This document shows, one piece after another, positions 7,677-16,028 of a stretch of 64,000 nt of DNA (position 1 is the stretch's first letter; each line of letters begins with the position of its first letter). The notes beneath the pieces were generated by a model. The model was not told the DNA's origin. It saw only the letters and a program-made list of their open reading frames with translations, and did not search any database. A program made the translations under genes and the position numbers. The DNA is from CBDCUW01 sp965222745 (GTDB lineage Bacteria > Planctomycetota > Planctomycetia > Pirellulales > Pirellulaceae). The stretch lies in assembly GCA_965222745.1 (NCBI GenBank), contig CBDCUW010000003.1, positions 62,001-126,000 on the forward strand. The letters are read 5' to 3'.

Positions 7677-9308
7677 CTAATGGTCCTGAGCACTGGACGG
7701 AACTCGGCCTAGCCATTCAGGGATTCCGTCGGTTCGCAGCCGCTGGACCTTTCGACCGTAGGTATCGGTCTCTCCATCTTGCAGTGACTTGGGCATCACA
7801 TTCACAGTCGGCAGGGAAGCAGCAAGCTTCTTTTTGATGCTGGCCAACTTCGGATCGCCGGACAAATTGTGATGTTCGCCTGGATCGGTGCGGTGGTCGT
7901 ACAGTTCTTCACTCCCATCGCGGTATCGGATGTAGCGAAAGTTCAGACTTCTGGCGGCGTGGTTGTTGTAATGCCAGGTCGTGATGGCCGGTTCGACGCG
8001 ACGCGCCTTCGGATCCTCCAACTGCGGCGTCAGGCTAATGCCCTCCAGTCCATGGACTTTGGGCAGCCGGCACAACTCCAGCATTGTGGGATAGATATCG
8101 ATCAGGCTGACGGGACGATCACATGTCAAACCGCCATGGATCTGACCCGGCAAACCAATTGCCAACGGAACGCGAGTCGATTCCTCCCAAAGAGCCTGCT
8201 TGCGCCAATGACGTTTCTCGCCCAGGTGTTGGCCGTGATCCGACCAGAAAACAACGATCGTGTTGTTGGCGTGAGGACTGTTTTCGAGCGCGTCGAGTAC
8301 CTTGCCGGCTTGTGCGTCGACAAAGGAGACACAGGCCAAATAGGCCCGCACCATCTCGCGCCAATAGCTGGGCCCGATACTCAGGACGTTGTGGTGGTCG
8401 CCGCCGTCGATCGTTCCATAGGCCAATGCTTTACCCCACAGCGGAATGTCGTCAAGTTCGTCGGCGGGAACCTGTGGCATGACGATACTCTCCATCGGGT
8501 AAAGATCAAAAAACTCCTTCGGCGCGGTGTAGGGTACATGGGGTCGAACGAATCCGACCGCCAAAAAGAAAGGCTTGTCGTGTTTCTGTTGCAATTGATC
8601 GATGGCCCAGGCGGCGATCTGTTCGTCCGGCATTCCTTCGGACGGCATGTCGGCATCTTCCAGGGCGGCCCAACACAGGGATTGTCCGCTGACACCTTTT
8701 TGAAACTTTTGATAGATCGCACCACCATCAGGCGGGAAGGGATGAAAGTGCCCGCCGTCATCTCCTTGATAACCATGACCTCGCGCGGCAAGTTCCGCGG
8801 GCCACTTGTACCGCGGACGCTCCTCATCCCAGTATTCGTAGCCCTTTACGTCCGATGTTCCCTTATGAAAGATCTTTCCCGCAGCCAACGTCTTGTAACC
8901 ATTACGTTTGAAATGCGTTGGCATCGGAACGGTCTTTCCCAGCGTCTGCTTGTAGCTCTTCAGACTTTTGGAGGTGTTCGAGTACCAGCCGGTGGTCGAC
9001 GGTCGCAGACCAGCGAGCAGAGCATGGCGCGATGCACTGCAAACGGGAGCAGCACAATGCGCGTTGCGGAAGAAAACGCTTTTCGAGATCAGCCGATCCA
9101 GGTTGGGTGTTTTGGCTTGTGGATGTCCGCCCAACGCACCAATCCAATCATTCAAATCGTCGATCGCCAAGAACAATACGTTCGGTTGCCAGTCCTCCGC
9201 AATCAACGTTTCACGATCCGACTCGGCGGCTCGCGCCCCAAACCCCCCAGCACTATCAAAGGCAAGTGTGATCAGTAGCACAGCCGGAAAGTAGGGAGGA
9301 AGTTTCAT
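7677..9308 (-). CDS. Secreted sulfatase (iduronate-2-sulfatase-like)
   Basis: A 543-residue type I sulfatase with an N-terminal signal peptide (LPPYFPAVLLITLAFDSAGG). The metal-binding motif is NVLFLAIDDLNDW, and the formylglycine motif is CSASRHALLAG with Cys90; alanine takes the place of the usual proline in C-x-P-x-R. ARAGKIFH-like (LAAGKIFHKG) and FWSDHGQHLGEKRHW are the other active-site blocks typical of the iduronate-2-sulfatase branch, here probably acting on a sulfated marine polysaccharide. The enzyme needs a formylglycine-generating enzyme for maturation. It overlaps the start of its upstream neighbour's stop by four bases and is presumably co-transcribed with it. Confidence 0.88.
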   Translation of the reverse strand: MKLPPYFPAVLLITLAFDSAGGFGARAAESDRETLIAEDWQPNVLFLAIDDLNDWIGALGGHPQAKTPNLDRLISKSVFFRNAHCAAPVCSASRHALLAGLRPSTTGWYSNTSKSLKSYKQTLGKTVPMPTHFKRNGYKTLAAGKIFHKGTSDVKGYEYWDEERPRYKWPAELAARGHGYQGDDGGHFHPFPPDGGAIYQKFQKGVSGQSLCWAALEDADMPSEGMPDEQIAAWAIDQLQQKHDKPFFLAVGFVRPHVPYTAPKEFFDLYPMESIVMPQVPADELDDIPLWGKALAYGTIDGGDHHNVLSIGPSYWREMVRAYLACVSFVDAQAGKVLDALENSPHANNTIVVFWSDHGQHLGEKRHWRKQALWEESTRVPLAIGLPGQIHGGLTCDRPVSLIDIYPTMLELCRLPKVHGLEGISLTPQLEDPKARRVEPAITTWHYNNHAARSLNFRYIRYRDGSEELYDHRTDPGEHHNLSGDPKLASIKKKLAASLPTVNVMPKSLQDGETDTYGRKVQRLRTDGIPEWLGRVPSSAQDH

Positions 9309-10771
9309 TGCTGTCTCCTGGAAAACGATTCGCTTGAGCTTGCTTGTGGGCTGTCGGTCGCTTCATGCAACAGGAATGCCGTTGCCTGGGGTGCGTCCTG
9401 GTCTTTCCAGCCGTAGTAGAGCAGCATTCCGTCGACCGTGCTTCCGTCTGGCCGCACGACGGGCTGAACATTGTTGAATCGCCATCCATCATACTGCGGG
9501 GAATTCGGAGAGACCTCGCGCCGCTTCGTCCAGCGGTTCCCATTGTCGCTAGAAACCCATTCTTCGATGCGTCCTCCGCCATGCCGGTCCATGTATCCGC
9601 CTTCGAGGTAGCCTTCGCCAACAACAAGGAAAGCATGCAGCGTGTGATCGGCGTCTCTGGACAGATAGCAGCTGTTCCACTGATGACTGGAATGCGTAAT
9701 CGGCGTCTGTTTCCACTCGTTGCCAACCCGACGCACGTAGTAGTATTGATGTTCCGACAACGAGTTTTCTGACAACACATGCAGGAACACTGGGTTGCCG
9801 TTCTCGTCGAGTGCAACCGCTGGCGGAACACCAGCACCACGCCATTGGGTGTCCCAAATTTCACAGTGCTTTTTCGAGTAATCGATGTCGATGGGCGTTT
9901 CTAAAACTTGCCCATCCGCGTTGCTGACCTCGTGATTCTCCAGGTTGATTTTCACGTAAGACAGATTGTACTTCCACTCGTTCGACGCCAATTGATCGTA
10001 GCGCGGATTGAAAAACCGCTGGGGGTCAGGCGAGTGCTTGTTGTCGTCGTAGTCGGTATACACCACGTGCAAGTATTTACCATCTTTGCTCGGCAGCTTC
10101 GTCTGATAGGAAGACCAATCGAGCCTGCCCTTCGAGTCCAGGTCGGTGACATCGCTTTCAGGCCCGTGCCATGATTGGCCATTGTCGTCGCTGATCCGAT
10201 AGGTCCAAGAACTGGTATGACCATCCGTGCGGTAATAGATCAACTCTCGGTCGCCGGAAATTCGGAAAATCGTTGGGTAAGACAACTTGGGCGCGATTGG
10301 AGGTGCTTCCCGCCACACGATGTCTGCTGCATCGGCCGTTGTTCTCTCGACCGGCTCTTGTGAAATCAGATGCGTTCCCGGAGTCTTATGGCAACCGAAC
10401 AGAACGTGCAGGTAGTCCTCTTCATCGGCCCAAATGATCGGGCTGTAGTGATGATCAGTGCTGTTCTTTTTTCCAAGTCGAACTGGACGACAAAACGAGC
10501 GGGCATCAGGGTCGTAGGCGATCAACATCGGATACGCGCTTCCCTTGCCACTACTGGATGGCTTGGCGTCTCCGTTGTACACGATGAACAACCGGCCATG
10601 GAACAGAACCGACTGCGGCCGTTGCCGGCAATCGTACAGCATTTTGAACTTGCCACCACTGGCAAACGCCAACGGTGTCCCGCCGCTTCTCGGCGAAGAC
10701 TCCTCCGCATGCACCGCGGCAAACGCAAAAGCGAAACAACACAGAGATAAAGGCCGAAGAAAGCGTCCCAT
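9305..10771 (-). CDS. Secreted BNR_4 beta-propeller protein, possible polysaccharide lyase
   Basis: The chosen ATG at 10771 gives MGRFLRPLSLCCFAFAFAAVHA, a clean signal peptide; a start at 10801 would add ten residues. The mature part has repeated propeller blades with BNR-like signatures (YRISDDNGQSWHGPE, WVSSDNGNRWTKRREV) and the pattern HHYSPIIWADEEDYLHVLFGCH of the BNR_4 family, which includes ulvan lyases of PL24/PL25 type as well as uncharacterised propellers. A four-base overlap with the downstream sulfatase suggests joint action on a sulfated polysaccharide. Lyase activity is inferred from family and context only. Confidence 0.75.
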   Translation of the reverse strand: MGRFLRPLSLCCFAFAFAAVHAEESSPRSGGTPLAFASGGKFKMLYDCRQRPQSVLFHGRLFIVYNGDAKPSSSGKGSAYPMLIAYDPDARSFCRPVRLGKKNSTDHHYSPIIWADEEDYLHVLFGCHKTPGTHLISQEPVERTTADAADIVWREAPPIAPKLSYPTIFRISGDRELIYYRTDGHTSSWTYRISDDNGQSWHGPESDVTDLDSKGRLDWSSYQTKLPSKDGKYLHVVYTDYDDNKHSPDPQRFFNPRYDQLASNEWKYNLSYVKINLENHEVSNADGQVLETPIDIDYSKKHCEIWDTQWRGAGVPPAVALDENGNPVFLHVLSENSLSEHQYYYVRRVGNEWKQTPITHSSHQWNSCYLSRDADHTLHAFLVVGEGYLEGGYMDRHGGGRIEEWVSSDNGNRWTKRREVSPNSPQYDGWRFNNVQPVVRPDGSTVDGMLLYYGWKDQDAPQATAFLLHEATDSPQASSSESFSRRQQ

Positions 10772-11284
10772 TTCCAAAGTTTCCTTCGCGATGAAAGTCA
10801 CAGGATGAAACGTGAATTATAGGTAAAACGCATGGTTTCTGTTTCAACGGTTGAGACATACGAGGTGCTTACGGCGATTTAGTAACTTGAAATGACTCCC
10901 CTCTTTTGCTGCCGACGACCGATCTTCGCTCGGCCAATCTCCTAAGTCGCCCATGATTTCAGATGGGGTCACTCCACCAAAACAGGGGCCTAACCCGAAG
11001 CGGTCTTGTGTGAAACCGACTACGCCGCGACCGTTCGGCGGCTCGTTCGCGATGGAGTTGATGTTCCGCTGTGGGCAAACGACTGGACAACGTGCTCGAC
11101 GCCATTCTTCAGGTCCTCACGCTGCGCGACCGAGACAACGGATTATCGAGACGATAGCCGCCCGTCGATTCGTGAAAGTGGCGACGGGATTTGAACTCCG
11201 CAACGCCCTGTCATCAAACGGGCTTCAAATCCAGTTGCCCCTCAGGCCCAATCGTCGATCGGCGAGACGCTAACTTCGCATCGG
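10772..11284. other. Intergenic region before the group II intron
   Basis: About 510 bases between the BNR_4 gene and the intron 5' end. It contains a possible coding remnant (11006-11157, listed separately) and, on the minus strand near 11165-11195, a segment resembling the T-arm and 3' end of a tRNA (GGAGTTCAAATCCC) with no matching 5' half. No intact gene is seen. Confidence 0.45.
11006..11157 (+). pseudogene. Possible frameshifted coding remnant
   Basis: One frame reads YAATVRRLVRDGVDVPLWAND and then loses sense. After a -1/+2 shift near 11090 the next frame continues as DNVLDAILQVLTLRDRDNGL to a stop at 11157. Both pieces have protein-like composition and together resemble the C-terminal part of a small protein, but I do not recognise the family. 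It may be a gene interrupted by insertion of the neighbouring island or intron. Confidence 0.3.
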
Positions 11285-11884
11285 GTGTGCCAAGAAAGCT
11301 TGGGAAGGAGGAATGAGATGTAAACAACAACTTTGAAATCCTTCATCGGAACCTTGCGGGTGAGAATCCCGTCCAGTAGAGCCTGACTAGCAACTGGAAG
11401 CGAGTCTTGCGTGGTGTCGGGTGACCGGCCCTGCGAAGCGTAGACAGCGAGTCCGAAAGCCATGCTATTGAGCGTCGAAAGAGTGGATCGTGGGAGCCTC
11501 TGCCTTCCGATGACCAGGGGCCACGCTGCAGCACTTTATGGTCTGGTGCAAGCAGTCCTGCCGGCGTCAGTTGGAACATGGCAAACGGAGAATTGAGGTT
11601 CCCCAGGAACTTGGGAGATCCTGTTGTCTCCTCAGCGAAATCCCGGACGGAGATACCGGGTCAACAACTCCAGGCCTTGGCGGCTCACTCGTCCGCCAAG
11701 GAGCGAAAACAACGAGTGAACGTTGAGGTATCGCCAAGCGAAGGAAACGAAGTGCGGCGAGATGGACAGCAGGAAGTCATAGCGTCTTGATAGTACTGAT
11801 GAAGCTGGCGAACTTCACCCCGTTGGAGCCAGTGGAGGGAAGCGAGACGTCGAATCATGGAACCGTTTTTGAGAAACACGACGA

Positions 11885-13234
11885 ATGCCTCGAAATTCGA
11901 ATACCGTGTCCACGAAACAGGAACGGATAGCAACGTTGGCGAAGCAGTCACCCGAGATGGCTTTCACTTCGCTCGCCTATCTGATGGACATCGATTGGTT
12001 AAAGGAAGCGTATAGACGTACTCGCAAGGACGGCGCAGTTGGCGTGGATGGAGTGACCGCGGAAGAATACGAACAGGATCTGGAGGGCAACCTCCGGAGC
12101 CTGCTCGACCGCGCGAAGTCTGGCACGTACAAGGCGCCTCCCGTGCGGCGTGTGCATATTCCCAAAGGCGGCTCTACTACTGAGACTCGTCCGCTCGGAA
12201 TTCCCACTCTTGAGGACAAATGTCTTCAGCGTGCGGTGGTTATGCTGCTGGAACCGATTTACGAACAGGACTTCTTGGACTGCTCGTACGGCTTCCGGCC
12301 TGGCCAATCAGCACACGATGCGCTTGCATCGCTTCGTGACCAAACGATGCGCTGTCGGCCTAAGGGCGGCACAGTTTTGGAAGTCGATGTCCAGAAGTTT
12401 TTCGATAATCTGGATCACTCGCATCTCCGGCAGTTTCTTCGACTGAGGGTGCGTGATGGCGTGTTGCGACGTCTGATCGACAAGTGGCTCAAAGCGGGCG
12501 TGATGGAAGATGGTAACGTGAGTTACCCAGACTCCGGGTCGCCCCAAGGTGGTGTGATTTCACCTTTGATTTCGAACGTGTTTTTGCACTACGTGCTGGA
12601 CCTGTGGTTCGAGAATGAAGTGAAACCGCGTCTTGCCGGTCCTGCCTTCCTCATCCGCTACGCGGATGATTTCACGATTGGGTTTCGCGATCAGCGTGAC
12701 GCCGAACGTGTCATGGAAGTCATCCCGAAGCGATTTGGCAAATACGGTTTAACCGTCCATCCCACCAAGACGAAAATGATTCGGTTCCGCCCCCCTTCGT
12801 CTCGGACGAAGGACGACAATGGTCCGGATGATCGACCTGGTACGTTTGACTTTCTTGGCTTCACCCACTACTGGGCTGTGTCCTTGAAAGGCTACTGGGT
12901 GGTGAAGGTCAAGACCGCAGCCGATCGCTTTACTCGGGCTGTACGCAGCATCGACAAGTGGTGCCACGACAATCGTCACTTGCCGCTGGCTGAACAGCAA
13001 CACAAGCTGAACCAGAAGCTACGTGGACACTATGGGTATTACGGGGTCACGGGTAATTCGGATGCGATGAAACGTTTCCACCACGAAGTCGAGAATCGGT
13101 GGCGTAAGTGGCTTAATCGCCGCAACGGCCGCCGCGCGATGCACTGGAGGAGATTCTGTTCTTTGCTCCGCCGTTACCCGCTTACTCCGGCTCGTGCTCT
13201 GCGTTCACAGCTTCTTCGCGCAGCAAAGCCGTGA
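11885..13234 (+). CDS. ltrA: Group II intron reverse transcriptase/maturase
   Basis: A 449-residue intron-encoded protein that promotes splicing and retrohoming of its host intron. RT motifs in order: GVDGVTAEEYEQDL (RT0/1 region), RRVHIPKGG and RPLGIPTLEDKCLQRAV (RT2), YGFRPGQSAHDAL (RT2a), VLEVDVQKFFDNLDH (RT3), SGSPQGGVISPLISN (RT4), IRYADDFTIG (RT5, catalytic YADD about residue 258) and TVHPTKTKM (RT6), then domain X with the GHYGYYGVTGN motif. No HNH endonuclease follows, so the protein ends after domain X as in endonuclease-minus introns. It sits inside domain IV of the intron. Confidence 0.92.
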   Translation: MPRNSNTVSTKQERIATLAKQSPEMAFTSLAYLMDIDWLKEAYRRTRKDGAVGVDGVTAEEYEQDLEGNLRSLLDRAKSGTYKAPPVRRVHIPKGGSTTETRPLGIPTLEDKCLQRAVVMLLEPIYEQDFLDCSYGFRPGQSAHDALASLRDQTMRCRPKGGTVLEVDVQKFFDNLDHSHLRQFLRLRVRDGVLRRLIDKWLKAGVMEDGNVSYPDSGSPQGGVISPLISNVFLHYVLDLWFENEVKPRLAGPAFLIRYADDFTIGFRDQRDAERVMEVIPKRFGKYGLTVHPTKTKMIRFRPPSSRTKDDNGPDDRPGTFDFLGFTHYWAVSLKGYWVVKVKTAADRFTRAVRSIDKWCHDNRHLPLAEQQHKLNQKLRGHYGYYGVTGNSDAMKRFHHEVENRWRKWLNRRNGRRAMHWRRFCSLLRRYPLTPARALRSQLLRAAKP

Positions 13235-13237
13235 TTT

Positions 13238-13275
13238 GAGGAACCGTATGCGCTAATGCGCGCACGTACGGATCT
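13238..13275 (+). ncRNA. Group II intron domain V catalytic hairpin
   Basis: The segment reads GGAACCGTATGCGC, a TAAT loop, then GCGCGCACGTACGGATC, forming the short, bulged domain V hairpin. The lower stem CCGTA pairs with TACGG. Compared with the usual GAGCCGUAUG, the second triad base appears as A rather than G (AAC instead of AGC), which could impair catalysis. Confidence 0.7.
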
Positions 13276-13349
13276 GTGGGAGCCCTGGGTGAGCAATCAC
13301 CCAGGGCCACCCGATTCATATTCACCGAACGCAATTCGCTCAACTTCTA

Positions 13350-13380
13350 CGTGAGCGAAGTTTGTCCAACTTCACTCACG
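13350..13380 (+). terminator. Hairpin, possible terminator before the defence operon
   Basis: CGTGAGCGAAGTT and AACTTCACTCACG form a 13-bp stem with one mismatch and a 5-base loop, followed by AAGGGTTTTCTTT. It lies between the intron and the Trypco1 gene and could end transcription coming from the intron. The T-tract is imperfect. Confidence 0.4.
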
Positions 13381-13429
13381 AAGGGTTTTCTTTGATCCGC
13401 GTCGGTGTTGTGAGGTTTCTGGCTTGAAA

Positions 13430-13444
13430 GACGAATAATTCGTC
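13430..13444. promoter_or_regulatory. Short palindrome upstream of the DGR/defence operon
   Basis: GACGAATAATTCGTC is a perfect 6-bp inverted repeat around TAA, lying about 165 bases before the Trypco1 ATG in an otherwise gene-free leader. It could be an operator for the operon. There is no regulator gene next to it, so this is only positional. Confidence 0.25.
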
Positions 13445-13607
13445 GCTTTGGCAAAAACAACGCGTGCGAACGGACGAGGAACGTCCGCCACTGAGTGCGA
13501 ACGGGCCCCGAATGTTGTAGACTTCCTTGCCAATGAAAACGGCAGCAGCTGATCTCAGTTCCACAGCGGTCGTTGGCAGCCCAAATTCTCCGACGAAGTG
13601 GTGCATT

Positions 13608-13997
13608 ATGAGCTTGACACGTCCGATCCAGATTGATGCCGAGACAATCATCTTCGTCGAGGTCGAAGAGTTGTCGAGCGAAGAGGAGGCTGACTTCGCG
13701 AAGATCGGTTCTTCAAAAGGAAAGCCCAGCGTGCCATTGCGTGCAGATGCCGTGGAAACTTCCAAACCGACGGACCGGATCATTGAGACCGTCGACTATC
13801 TCAAAGACTCATTGCGCGGCGTTTTGAGGGTTGTCCATGCGTCGATGCAGGACCACGCGCCCGACGAGTGGGGCGTCGAATTGACGATTGGATTCAAGGG
13901 CACGGCCAACCCGATTCCCGTGTTCGTTTCCGGCGAGGCCAACGCTGCACTTAAAGTGCACGCCAAATGGAAAAAGCCATCCGCGGTCGAGGAGTAA
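13608..13997 (+). CDS. Trypsin-co-occurring domain (Trypco1/TCO1) protein
   Basis: First gene of the island, 129 residues. The core RPIQIDAETIIFVEVEEL, then a long amphipathic helix (IIETVDYLKDSLRGVLRVVH), then WGVELTIGFKGTANPIPVF and ANAALKVHAKWK, is the pattern of the Trypco1 (CU044_2847) family: two beta elements with an 'E.g..l.....ea.l.v.l.W' ending. Such domains are found beside trypsin-like proteases and STAND or MoxR ATPases in bacterial conflict systems and are thought to regulate the protease. It precedes a trypsin-TIR gene by 6 bases, as expected. An earlier ATG at 13533 would add 25 residues; 13608 fits the domain better. Confidence 0.8.
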   Translation: MSLTRPIQIDAETIIFVEVEELSSEEEADFAKIGSSKGKPSVPLRADAVETSKPTDRIIETVDYLKDSLRGVLRVVHASMQDHAPDEWGVELTIGFKGTANPIPVFVSGEANAALKVHAKWKKPSAVEE

Positions 13998-14003
13998 AAT
14001 GCG

Positions 14004-16028
14004 ATGCCGGGGCACTGGGATGAACTCGTTAAAGTTTTTCAAGGAAATCCGCTTGGAGACAGTATCGGCGATGCGAGTGGCGGACCGGTAGAGTTTCTTG
14101 GCACTGCGTTTCTCGTCTCCAAGACTGAGTTGCTGACGTGCAAGCATCTGTTTGATGCCGTTCCATCGTGGAAACAAGTCTACCTTCTCGGCGGTTCCCT
14201 ATGCGGCGGTGGCGTTGTCAAGCTTACCCAAGAGCCCCTCGATCATCCGAACGCAGACCTGGATGTCGCGCTCTTGCGAGTCAATCCAGAAGCAGGAGGC
14301 GGTAGATCGCTTCAGCTCAATGCGACACCGAACAATCCACCGCAGGGCACGAAACTGACGCTCGCTGGATTTCAAGAGAGTGATCAGAGCGTCAACACTT
14401 CCAACACCAAGATCGCCTCGTATGACGGTGTGTATCATCTGATTCAGACTGATACGACCATCAATCAAGGAATGAGTGGTGGTCCTGCGATGCTCGACGG
14501 CAAGGTCATTGGAATTGTCCGGGCGAAGAACGCAGCTCAGGCGTTGGTCATACCAGTTTCGTTGTTTGTAGACTGGTTAAGCGAACTAATTGGGTACGGC
14601 AACAAGACGGAGCGTGATAACGATGATGATCCCAGCGATCGGGACGTAGAATCCGTTCAGGTCTCCGGGCGAAGATTTGCCGTCGCCGTTTCATTTCCTG
14701 GCGAGCATCGGGAGTTCGTTCTCGCAGTCGTCGAGAAATTGGCGAAGGAGCTCGGCAGAGAAAAGGTGTTCTACGATCGTTGGTACGAAGCAGAATTGGT
14801 TGGCTCGGATCTCGACCTAAAATTGCGGTCCATCTATCGCGATCAGTCCGACATGATCGTGCCATTCTTCTCAAAGCACTACGAAAAACCGTGGTGTGGC
14901 GTTGAATGGAGTGCAATCCGAGCACTCATGCTTGAAGCCAGGCGAGAAGATCGCGTGAAGCCCGTCAAGCTTGACGATACTGTCATTCCGGGTTGGGAAC
15001 AGACCGACCAAGCGATTGAACTGGTAGATCGTTCCGCAAGCGATATTGCCAAGTTACTGATTCAGATATGGGCATTACCATTCTCAACAACGGCCGATCC
15101 TGCAAAACCGTCTACGTCTGGCCATTCCGAGAGTCACGGGCAATTGGATGCATCAGTTCCAGATGAGCAATCGAAACGGTTCGAAAATGCTCGAGCACGA
15201 CTTCGCTACAAAGTTGCGGAAGAGTTAGAGAATAAGCTCGTGCGGCAAGCCATGTTGAAAGCAAATCGGCTGTCCGAGTCAACGTCATCTGAGGCGTTTG
15301 CAGATCAAATCTTTGCGTGCAAACCTTCTGAATACCTCAACGAGGAAACCAACCACCCTCAGATCTCGACGCCGCTGGATTTTATCGACCGATGTCGAAA
15401 GAGTCTCGATCGCTTGTCGATTCCGGAAGAACTTGGTACGCGGACGTTCCTTGAAAAGCTCTGGTGTCTCGGGACATTGATTGCCCCGATCTCGTTCGTT
15501 GCTGGCGACTCCCAGGATTTGCGAGCGATGGCGATCGGGGCCGCCGAACAAGCCGAAGTCTTCGCCAAGAGACAAGAAGTGGGCGTATCTCAACTCGCAC
15601 AATTCTTAGGTTTGGTTCCGAATTTCAATCACCAACACGCGTTCGACGGTGAGGCGGATTGTCCACTTCCCGACGCGTCCGATGAGTTGGAGGATCACCT
15701 TCATTTTGGAGATGGTCCTAATCTACTGAGAATTGACGATCAAGATGTAGCAAGGGAAGTCGCGCAAGGGATCTGGACTCAAGTTGGAGCAGCGAGCGAT
15801 GCAGTAGAATCTGTCGATGCAGCGCTAAGACTACTTGCAGCTAGCAGGTCTTACGTCTGCCTCTGTCTGACTCAGAGGTTGTCAAAAACGGCCGCAGAAG
15901 AAGTAAGAAAGGCGTTCCCAACACTGTACATCATCATTCCGCAGTCCGATGAAGAGGATCGGATCAACGAAACGGTGTTTCTGCAGTTAAAACGATTGAA
16001 GGCCAAAATGGACCAAACAGAAAAATGA
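14004..16028 (+). CDS. Trypsin-like protease fused to a TIR domain
   Basis: A 674-residue, apparently cytoplasmic protein with no signal peptide. Residues 5-195 form a chymotrypsin-fold protease with the triad visible: His48 in LTCKHLF, Asp87 in ADLDVALL and Ser158 in GMSGGP. Residues 222-355 form a TIR domain (FAVAVSFPGEHREFV, then KVFYDRW, SDMIVPFFSKHY, and WCGVEWSAI with Glu301 at the position of the catalytic Glu of NAD-cleaving TIRs). Residues 375-674 are alpha-helical and not recognised; they may be an adaptor or VMAP-like region. The next gene starts within its stop (ATGA). By family and position this is the likely effector of the conflict system. Confidence 0.88.
   Translation: MPGHWDELVKVFQGNPLGDSIGDASGGPVEFLGTAFLVSKTELLTCKHLFDAVPSWKQVYLLGGSLCGGGVVKLTQEPLDHPNADLDVALLRVNPEAGGGRSLQLNATPNNPPQGTKLTLAGFQESDQSVNTSNTKIASYDGVYHLIQTDTTINQGMSGGPAMLDGKVIGIVRAKNAAQALVIPVSLFVDWLSELIGYGNKTERDNDDDPSDRDVESVQVSGRRFAVAVSFPGEHREFVLAVVEKLAKELGREKVFYDRWYEAELVGSDLDLKLRSIYRDQSDMIVPFFSKHYEKPWCGVEWSAIRALMLEARREDRVKPVKLDDTVIPGWEQTDQAIELVDRSASDIAKLLIQIWALPFSTTADPAKPSTSGHSESHGQLDASVPDEQSKRFENARARLRYKVAEELENKLVRQAMLKANRLSESTSSEAFADQIFACKPSEYLNEETNHPQISTPLDFIDRCRKSLDRLSIPEELGTRTFLEKLWCLGTLIAPISFVAGDSQDLRAMAIGAAEQAEVFAKRQEVGVSQLAQFLGLVPNFNHQHAFDGEADCPLPDASDELEDHLHFGDGPNLLRIDDQDVAREVAQGIWTQVGAASDAVESVDAALRLLAASRSYVCLCLTQRLSKTAAEEVRKAFPTLYIIIPQSDEEDRINETVFLQLKRLKAKMDQTEK

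Larger units (their letters stand above)
11285..13319 (+). mobile_element. Group II intron with maturase
   Basis: The element starts at about 11285 with GTGTGCC, a group II-like 5' splice sequence, and has some 600 bases of structured 5' RNA (domains I-III) before the maturase gene. After the gene come a domain V-like hairpin (13238-13275) and a domain VI-like hairpin (CCCTGGGTGAGCAATCACCC) with an unpaired adenosine region, ending near 13319. The exact ends are estimates from consensus: I cannot fold domain I or pair EBS/IBS by eye. It lies upstream of, and in the same orientation as, the DGR island. Confidence 0.75.

Noticed and set aside
7869..9278. 469-residue open frame antisense to the sulfatase
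   Set aside because: Shadow of the clear sulfatase frame, with no motifs.
11165..11290. An intact tRNA (Ser or selenocysteine type) near the intron
   Set aside because: A T-arm-like and an anticodon-loop-like piece are visible, but the stems do not pair and no 5' acceptor half exists.
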